Shown piece after piece: positions 7,102 to 12,204 of a stretch of 12,204 nucleotides of DNA. How positions within the stretch are numbered: the stretch's first letter is position 1; the number at the start of each line of letters is the position of its first letter. The position numbers were made by a program, and so were the translations under genes. The notes beneath the pieces are model-generated. The model did not search any database, was not told where the DNA came from, and saw only the letters and a list, made by a program, of their open reading frames with translations. This DNA comes from Roseburia sp. CAG:309 (GTDB lineage Bacteria; Bacillota; Clostridia; Lachnospirales; Lachnospiraceae), in the NCBI GenBank assembly GCA_000434115.1, contig FR894016.1:20785-32988 (forward strand). The letters are read 5' to 3'.

Positions 7102-8262
7102 ATGACAAAGTTTAAGAAGTATGTGAGTATTCTTTTGAGCGTGTCTTTGATTGCCGGCATTGCGCCGATGGACGCGCAGGCGAAAACTGTGGAAGATAAA
7201 AAAGCAGTAGTACAAACGATAAATGAGAAGGAAACGATGACAGCGCAGGCAGAGACCGGATCTTCGGAGACGGCAGCACCAAGTGAGAGCCCGAGTGCAA
7301 CTCCGTCAGCAAGTGCCAGTGCGGCGCCGAGCACGCCACCAAGTGCTGCACCGACGGCGACACCGGTTATCCCATCGCAGGGGAAAGTGGTTGTGGATGC
7401 AGAAGATGCATTTTCGACGACAGCCGGCAGTGATGGAAAGACGTGCACGATTTCCGGATACAAAGGAAATGCGGCAGTGACGACATTGTATATTCCGAAG
7501 GAAATGGGTGACAAAGAAGTGACAGCGATCGCAGCAAATGTATTTGCGGCCTGCCCATATTTGAAAAATGTAGTGATCAAAAATGACATTGACATTGCAG
7601 CCGGTGCTTTTCCGGCAGGCACAGAGATTTGGGCAAAATCCGGTGCGAAAGCGCAGACTTATGCACAGGCGAACGGCCTTACATTTCACCCGCTCGACAG
7701 CACGGCAAGCTTGACAGGCAAGAAAGATGCTTCATTTACAAAAGGTACATTAACATGGACTGCCGTAAATGGTGCAGTTTCATACAATGTTTACCGTAAA
7801 AAAGCAAAAGGAAAATATTCCCTGTATAAAAATGTAAACACCTTGACGTATACCAATGAGAAATTGGCAGCAGGAGCTACTTATACTTATAAGATCCGCC
7901 CGGTATTTACGGCCGCTGACGGCGAAAGCATCGAAGGTGTGGATTCGAAAGAAGCCGCTATCGCATTGACACCGGCAAAAGTGAAAAAACTGAAAGCAAA
8001 AGGTATCCGCGGAGGCATTCAGGTCCGCTGGGCGCGCAATAAAAATGTGACCGGCTATCAGGTATTTATGAAGGTTCATGTCAAAGGATTTAAGACTTCG
8101 TTTAACCGCGTGAAAACAATTAAGAAAAATAAAGTGACAGGATACCGCTGTAAAATGCTGGTTCGCGGCATGAAATACAGTTACCGTGTGCGTGCATTTA
8201 AGACAATTAAGGGCAAAAAGATCTTCGGACCATTTGTGATGGTCACAGCAAAAGCAAAATAA
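7102..8262 (+). CDS. Secreted protein with LRR_5-like repeat and two FN3-like domains
   Basis: Predicted exported surface or extracellular protein. Seen in 386 aa: a Sec signal peptide (KFKK, hydrophobic 8-22, likely cut after AQA at 27); a Ser/Ala/Pro/Thr low-complexity stalk about 50-92; a BspA-like leucine-rich-repeat segment about 104-198 (CTISGYKGNAAVTTLYIP, VTAIAANVFAACPYLKNVVI, GTEIWAKSGAKAQTYAQANG), which is the cap seen on LRR_5 arrays but with only about one full repeat; and two FN3-like domains about 203-290 (LTWTAVNGAVSYNVYRK, YTYKIRPVF) and 291-385 (IQVRWARNKNVTGYQVF, YSYRVRAFKTIKGKK). The second is very Lys/Arg-rich. There is no LPXTG, SLH or choline-binding anchor, so retention at the wall, if any, may be electrostatic (inference). 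The ribosome site AGAAAGGAAGAG lies 5 nt before the ATG. Binding partner unknown. Confidence 0.85.
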   Translation: MTKFKKYVSILLSVSLIAGIAPMDAQAKTVEDKKAVVQTINEKETMTAQAETGSSETAAPSESPSATPSASASAAPSTPPSAAPTATPVIPSQGKVVVDAEDAFSTTAGSDGKTCTISGYKGNAAVTTLYIPKEMGDKEVTAIAANVFAACPYLKNVVIKNDIDIAAGAFPAGTEIWAKSGAKAQTYAQANGLTFHPLDSTASLTGKKDASFTKGTLTWTAVNGAVSYNVYRKKAKGKYSLYKNVNTLTYTNEKLAAGATYTYKIRPVFTAADGESIEGVDSKEAAIALTPAKVKKLKAKGIRGGIQVRWARNKNVTGYQVFMKVHVKGFKTSFNRVKTIKKNKVTGYRCKMLVRGMKYSYRVRAFKTIKGKKIFGPFVMVTAKAK

Positions 8263-8278
8263 GGAAAGAGAGCAAAAT

Positions 8279-9226
8279 ATGTATTATTTGAACGATTATC
8301 GAGAAGGACAAAAATTAGTTGGAACGTACCTTTGTAAGTCCAAACAAATCTTAAAGACGAAGGCAGGAAAGACGTATTATTCGTTGATCCTGCAGGACAA
8401 GACCGGCACGGCAGATGCCAAGATCTGGGAACTTGGACGTGGCATCGAAGATTTTGAGACAATGGATTATATTTACTGTGAAGGTCTCGTGACGAGTTTT
8501 CAGGGAAATATTCAGATGAATATTTCACGTGTGCGCCGCAGTGAAGAGGGCGAATATGATCCGGCGGATTACATTCCGACGACGGATAAAGACATCAAAG
8601 AAATGTACGCCAAAGTGGTGGCATATGTGAATAGTGTGAAAAATCCATATCTTTCCAAATTGCTGAAAATGTTTTTTGTTGAAGATAAGGAATTTGTCAA
8701 AGAATTTTGCAAACATTCTGCGGCAAAAAGTGTACATCACGGCTTTATGGGCGGACTTCTCGAACATACCCTGAGTGTGACAAATATGTGCGAATATTTT
8801 GCGGGTGCCTACCCACTCATTCACCGTGACCTTCTGATCACGGCGGCATTGTTCCATGATATGGGGAAAGTCGACGAAATTGCGCCATTTCCACGCAATG
8901 ATTATACCGATGACGGACAGCTTCTCGGCCATATTTTTATCGGCGCACAGAAAATTTCTGCGGCAGCAGCCGGCATCCATGGATTTCCGAAAAAACTGGA
9001 AAACGAACTGGTTCACTGCATTTTAGCACATCATGGAAAATTGGAATTTGGTTCCCCGAAAGTACCGGCATTGATGGAGGCAATGGCACTTCATCTCGCG
9101 GACAATGCAGATGCGAAATTGCAGACATTGACGGAAGTATTCCATCAGGCTGGCGACAATATGGAGTGGCTGGGATTCAACCGCATGTTTGAGAGCAACC
9201 TGCGCCAGACATCACCGGAGGAATAA
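8279..9226 (+). CDS. yhaM: YhaM-type 3'-5' exoribonuclease (OB-fold plus HD domain)
   Basis: Cytoplasmic metal-dependent 3'-5' exonuclease family involved in RNA turnover. Seen in 315 aa, which matches the B. subtilis family member in length: an OB-fold nucleic-acid-binding domain about 10-88 (VGTYLCKSKQILKTKAGKTY, LQDKTGTADAKIWE); a linker; and an HD domain about 150-285 with metal-ligand candidates His163 (GLLEHT), His193-Asp194 (ALFHDMGK), His218 (LLGHIF), His251-His252 (LAHHG) and Asp275 (HLADNAD). GGAAAGAG lies 8 nt before the ATG and 16 nt after the surface-protein stop. The rlmD gene follows with a 3-nt gap, so the two are translationally linked. Assignment to the YhaM/CBF1 family rests on domain order and motifs. 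Confidence 0.9.
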   Translation: MYYLNDYREGQKLVGTYLCKSKQILKTKAGKTYYSLILQDKTGTADAKIWELGRGIEDFETMDYIYCEGLVTSFQGNIQMNISRVRRSEEGEYDPADYIPTTDKDIKEMYAKVVAYVNSVKNPYLSKLLKMFFVEDKEFVKEFCKHSAAKSVHHGFMGGLLEHTLSVTNMCEYFAGAYPLIHRDLLITAALFHDMGKVDEIAPFPRNDYTDDGQLLGHIFIGAQKISAAAAGIHGFPKKLENELVHCILAHHGKLEFGSPKVPALMEAMALHLADNADAKLQTLTEVFHQAGDNMEWLGFNRMFESNLRQTSPEE

Positions 9227-9229
9227 TCG

Positions 9230-10660
9230 ATGGATTTTAAGAAAAATCAGGAAGTAATCTTAAAAATAGACGATCTTGGAAATAACGGAGAGGGCATAGG
9301 CCATGTAGATGGCTATGCTCTTTTTGTCAAGGAAGCATTGCCGGGTGAGACCATACGCGCGGGCATTATGAAATGCAAGAAAAATTACGGATTTTCGAGG
9401 CTTTTGGAGGTGCTGGAACCTTCTCCGGACCGTGTCGAACCGCAGTGCCCGGCGGCGCGTCCGTGCGGCGGCTGTACCTTGCAGCATTTATCGTACAATG
9501 CACAGCTTAGGTACAAAGAGAACAAAGTAAAAAATTGTCTTACGCGCATCGGCGGCGTGGATCTTACCACCGTGGAATGGCTCCCAATCCTCGGGATGCA
9601 GGAGGAAACCCCATGGCATTACCGCAACAAAGCTCAATTCCCGGTACGCGAGCAATTGGATGAAAATGGAAAACCACACGCGGTGACAGGATTTTATGCC
9701 GGGCATTCGCACCGCGTTATCCCAATGACGGACTGCGCGATTCAGGCTCCGATCATGTGTGAGATCCTGAAAATCGTGCTTGCGTGGATGGACAATAACA
9801 ACATTCCCGCGTATAATGAAGAACACCGGACAGGACTTGTGCGCCATATTTATATCCGCACCGGCTATCACACCGGTCAGATCATGGTCTGCCTCGTCCT
9901 TAATGTACCAAATAAAAAGAAAATGGGGATAAACGAGGACAAATTCACTCTGCTTGTGGATAACCTCACAAAAATCGATGGCATGACAAGCATCTGCCTG
10001 AATTTCAACCCCGAAAATACCAATGTAATCCTCGGCGAAAAGACGATCACTCTTTGGGGAGAAGACGCGATCGAGGATACGATCGGACATATCCGCTACC
10101 GCATCTCCCCACAGTCATTTTATCAGGTGAATCCGGTTCAGACCGAAAAATTGTACCGTACTGCCCTTGAATTCGCGGACATTAAACCCGGCGAGACAGT
10201 GTGGGATCTGTATTGCGGCATCGGAACCATTTCCCTTTTCATCGCCAAAGAACTTGACAGTGCCGGCGAAGTGATCGGCGTCGAAATTGTGCCGGAAGCC
10301 ATCGAAAATGCGAAGGAAAATGCCCGCCGGAACAACATCACAAATGCCCGCTTCTACGCCGGCGCAGCAGAAGAAGTTGTTCCAAAACTCATCTCTGCGG
10401 ACGGCAGCGAATCTGCCAAAGCGGATGTCGTCGTCGTTGACCCGCCGCGCAAAGGATGCGACCAGACACTCCTTGACACGATCGTCCGCATGTCGCCAAA
10501 ACGCATCGTTTATGTAAGCTGCGACCCGGCAACGCTCGCCCGCGACGTGAAGGTGCTGGCAGCGAAAGGGTACGAAGTAAAGAAGGCTCAGACGTGCGAC
10601 ATGTTCCCAATGGGTGGGCATGTGGAGACTGTGGTGTTGATGTCAAGGAAAGATAAATAA
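9230..10660 (+). CDS. rlmD: 23S rRNA (uracil-C5) methyltransferase, RlmD/RumA family
   Basis: SAM-dependent enzyme that makes 5-methyluridine in 23S rRNA. Seen in 476 aa: a TRAM domain about 1-62; an iron-sulfur cluster motif with Cys73, Cys79, Cys82 and a distant Cys169 (MTDCAIQ); a central RNA-binding domain; SAM-site DLYCGIGTISL (326-336) and Glu352 (VIGVEIV); DPPRKGC (404-410); and catalytic Cys431 in YVSCDPATLARD. All key residues are present. The start is ATG 9230 with GGAGGA inside the end of the upstream gene. Firmicutes may have one enzyme for both U747 and U1939 (RlmCD) or several paralogues, so the exact target uridine is not decidable here. The last codons (MSRKDK) contain a 12-base word that recurs at 10906 (see the repeats). 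A terminator follows within 10 nt. Confidence 0.94.
   Translation: MDFKKNQEVILKIDDLGNNGEGIGHVDGYALFVKEALPGETIRAGIMKCKKNYGFSRLLEVLEPSPDRVEPQCPAARPCGGCTLQHLSYNAQLRYKENKVKNCLTRIGGVDLTTVEWLPILGMQEETPWHYRNKAQFPVREQLDENGKPHAVTGFYAGHSHRVIPMTDCAIQAPIMCEILKIVLAWMDNNNIPAYNEEHRTGLVRHIYIRTGYHTGQIMVCLVLNVPNKKKMGINEDKFTLLVDNLTKIDGMTSICLNFNPENTNVILGEKTITLWGEDAIEDTIGHIRYRISPQSFYQVNPVQTEKLYRTALEFADIKPGETVWDLYCGIGTISLFIAKELDSAGEVIGVEIVPEAIENAKENARRNNITNARFYAGAAEEVVPKLISADGSESAKADVVVVDPPRKGCDQTLLDTIVRMSPKRIVYVSCDPATLARDVKVLAAKGYEVKKAQTCDMFPMGGHVETVVLMSRKDK
10639..10650 (+). repeat. Direct repeat copy 1, at the 3' end of rlmD
   Basis: GATGTCAAGGAA, spanning codons for the C-terminal MSRK of rlmD. An exact second copy lies at 10906-10917, 267 nt away. 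A shorter version, TAGATGTC, also occurs at 10818-10825. The position at the 3' end of a rum-family gene makes an attachment-site origin worth testing; the repeat itself is what is seen. Confidence 0.5.
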
Positions 10661-10666
10661 GAACCA

Positions 10667-10691
10667 GAAAGCGGCGTATTTCCGGCTTTTT
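10667..10691 (+). terminator. Probable rho-independent terminator after rlmD
   Basis: AAAGC-GG (10668-10674) pairs with CC-GCTTT (10682-10689, one bulged G) around a 7-nt loop and is followed by TTTTT (10687-10691). The stem is short and bulged, so efficiency is uncertain. It lies 7 nt after the rlmD stop. Confidence 0.6.
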
Positions 10692-10933
10692 CGGTAGTTA
10701 GGAGGTAAGGCCTGACCTCTGAAAAGGCTCGGTTATTTTATATGGAAACATATCTACTGCGAAAATGTGTGTCAGGTTGTGACCTCGGATTAGATAACGT
10801 AAATTGAGTTAGCGGATTAGATGTCGGGCATTTTTGAGCAAGAGCTGAAAACTGGCAACAAATCCGGCAACTCGACCATTTGGAGTGGTTATAGGCAGTA
10901 GAATAGATGTCAAGGAAGGAGGCTGTATTTTTT
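10692..10933. other. Gene-poor junction between rlmD and the AT-rich ORF
   Basis: No convincing gene or RNA. It holds a small inverted repeat, GAGGT/ACCTC (10702-10719); the word TGACCTC twice (10713 and 10780); a direct repeat CGGATTAGAT (10786-10795 and 10813-10822, period 27); and the second copy of the 12-bp rlmD-end repeat (10906-10917). A 26-codon ORF (10821-10901, MSGIFEQELK...) has only a weak ribosome site and matches nothing I recognise. A weak TTGTGA-17-TAAATT pair (10777-10805) is the only promoter-like match and is not called. The clustering of short repeats is what one would expect of a recombination or integration junction, but no integrase is visible. Confidence 0.35.
10906..10917 (+). 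repeat. Direct repeat copy 2, in the leader of the AT-rich ORF
   Basis: An exact second copy of GATGTCAAGGAA. It overlaps the strong ribosome site AAGGAAGGAGG (10912-10922) of the following ORF. The spacing to copy 1 is a multiple of three, and both copies read MSRK in the frame of their respective genes (after the stop TAG at 10904-10906 in copy 2). Confidence 0.5.
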
Positions 10934-12204
10934 ATGGAAGAAAATTTGGTTCATAGTAGTTTGGACTTTTTAAAAGTACTTGAAAGATTTACGCTTGAAA
11001 GTAAACTCTTAGCTTGTCAAAAGTATTCCAGTAGGATAATGACATGTTCGCAAGTGGATATGGTTAAGGCTTACGAAGAAAATATAATGCCGTGGGAGAT
11101 TGAAGCGTTTGCAGCATATTCCATTGTTTATGATACCAATGATGCTACGGAAGAGTTAGATGGAAAAACGTTCGCAGATACCATCACACTTATAAGAAAT
11201 TATTGGCATAGCGGCTTAATTACAGCGGAAGAGAATGGTGAGTATCCTGAAGCGTTTATGATGGTATCCGCATTACAGCAGTTTCCTGTGCAAGGCGTAT
11301 TTCTTCAGAAACTATATAGATATCATTACTTCTTTACTTTCCAAAATGACAGACTGGATATGAGAAAAGTATTTTTTGATAAGATGGGAGTCAATTATGA
11401 ACAATTAGAAGAATTTGCTTTTCTAGTATTTTTAGGGTTTAGTAAAGAAGCCCAAGATACGATTCCACCCATAGAACTACAAAAGGTTTTAACAAAGGCT
11501 TTTAAGGATAAAGATGTATTGCATTTATTATCTATTGAAAAGGAAGAATACAGGAAACAATTATTTTCGCTGTATGCTGATAATATAATAGACCAGTACT
11601 ATGGCCTGAAAATACAATATCTTTATCCATTTATATCAGGGCAAGATTTTACTTACGTACCATCACCTTATCTCGTAGTAAATGCGGTAACAGAATCGAT
11701 GCTAAATCGCATAACATTAAGAGATAACAAGCTTCGTAGAGCAATAGGCAAAGAAGTAATTGAATCATATTTATATGATATTGTTGGACAACTTGATACT
11801 ATTTCTTGGATTTCTCCAGAAATAGCATATAAAAAGGGGAAAGCTAATTTGTTGACTTCCGATGTTATTGCGGCAGAGGGTGATGCAGTTATTTTCTATG
11901 ATACAAAGGCAATTACACCAAGCTTGAAACTGAGAAAATTTGATGCTGCCGAAATAGAAGATGATATAAAGATATATGCCGAAGATGTAATTCAGATTTA
12001 TAATCAGATTAATAATTACCTAAACGGGCTATTCCAGTTGGATAAAGCGTATTCAAAAGAAAACATATATGGTATTGTGGTTGTGCTAGAGGATGCCGTT
12101 GTTTCTAGAAAAAAAGTCTACGAAAAAGTGTGCAATATCCTTCAAGATGCAGTCAATGTATCTGAAGAGGAGAAGAACTATATTTGTAGCCACATCAAGA
12201 TTCT
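10934..12204 (+). CDS. Partial ORF with PD-(D/E)XK-nuclease-like motif, unknown function
   Basis: Open from ATG 10934 to the window edge (423 codons, no stop; the 3' end is missing). Start: AAGGAAGGAGG (10912-10922) lies 11 nt upstream, slightly long but strong. An in-frame ATG at 10907 has no ribosome site. The first 270 residues are mostly helical with no recognised domain (for example ACQKYSSRIMTCSQVDMVKA near 27-46, and an aromatic patch YRYHYFFTF 128-136). At 305-334 the sequence reads NLLTSDVIAAEG, then DAVIFYDTKA, then TPSLKLR. This fits the PD-(D/E)XK pattern: a helix with Glu277, Asp310 after a loop, then a hydrophobic strand ending Asp323-x-Lys325. There is no signal peptide or membrane span. 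ATA and AGA codons and overall AT content are clearly higher than in rlmD next door, suggesting acquisition. A role in defence or a mobile element is possible, but not shown. Confidence 0.72.
   Translation, partial: MEENLVHSSLDFLKVLERFTLESKLLACQKYSSRIMTCSQVDMVKAYEENIMPWEIEAFAAYSIVYDTNDATEELDGKTFADTITLIRNYWHSGLITAEENGEYPEAFMMVSALQQFPVQGVFLQKLYRYHYFFTFQNDRLDMRKVFFDKMGVNYEQLEEFAFLVFLGFSKEAQDTIPPIELQKVLTKAFKDKDVLHLLSIEKEEYRKQLFSLYADNIIDQYYGLKIQYLYPFISGQDFTYVPSPYLVVNAVTESMLNRITLRDNKLRRAIGKEVIESYLYDIVGQLDTISWISPEIAYKKGKANLLTSDVIAAEGDAVIFYDTKAITPSLKLRKFDAAEIEDDIKIYAEDVIQIYNQINNYLNGLFQLDKAYSKENIYGIVVVLEDAVVSRKKVYEKVCNILQDAVNVSEEEKNYICSHIKI

Noticed and set aside
7083..7622. 179-codon ORF on the minus strand, Ala/Ser-rich
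   Set aside because: It is the mirror of the low-complexity and signal-peptide part of the surface protein, and has no ribosome site or promoter of its own.
9488..10090. 200-codon minus-strand ORF within rlmD
   Set aside because: It lies wholly inside a gene with intact catalytic motifs; its sequence shows no domain and is explained by rlmD codon bias.
10821..10901. 26-codon ORF (MSGIFEQELK...) as a small protein gene
   Set aside because: Weak ribosome site, no recognisable family, and it overlaps the direct repeats. It is noted in the junction entry only.
10651..10905. Miniature transposon (MITE) between the two 12-bp repeats
   Set aside because: No terminal inverted repeats are visible at the ends, and the segment includes the rlmD stop and terminator, so an integration-site or duplication origin fits as well or better.

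Overview
The window looks like chromosome of a Gram-positive member of the Clostridia, most likely Lachnospiraceae. This is inferred from strong GGAG-type ribosome sites, sigma-A-type promoters with TACAAT -10 boxes, a MutS2 whose Smr domain starts with INLIG, a YhaM-type nuclease and a secreted leucine-rich-repeat/FN3 surface protein. No tRNA, rRNA, CRISPR array or intact insertion sequence was seen.

Layout. (1) 9-1721, plus strand: a complete methyl-accepting chemotaxis protein. It ends at a strong terminator (1738-1782) shaped to work in both directions, because the next genes converge on it. (2) 6146 down to 1817, minus strand: a three-gene unit with a recognisable promoter (6118-6146), a 5' leader with two hairpins, mutS2, an OmpR/PhoB-type response regulator and its sensor histidine kinase. 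Gaps are 5-15 nt. (3) 6146-7001, plus strand: a decayed gene of unknown function, divergent from mutS2, carrying one in-frame amber codon and one frameshift. (4) 7021-10691, plus strand: a promoter, a secreted LRR_5/FN3-like protein, a YhaM-family HD 3'-5' exoribonuclease and a RlmD-type 23S rRNA m5U methyltransferase. Gaps are 16 and 3 nt, and a probable terminator follows. (5) 10692-12204: about 240 nt without a recognisable gene, then an AT-rich ORF that runs off the window end and carries a PD-(D/E)XK-like nuclease motif.

The housekeeping theme of the centre is nucleic-acid and ribosome maintenance: MutS2 (ribosome rescue or anti-recombination), YhaM (RNA turnover) and RlmD (rRNA methylation). 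Sensory genes flank or are embedded in it. The right end is the most likely accessory DNA. A 12-bp exact direct repeat links the last codons of rlmD with the leader of the AT-rich ORF, composition changes there, and rum-family genes are known integration targets in other Firmicutes. The nuclease-like ORF is the best candidate for something undescribed, but only its first 423 codons are visible.
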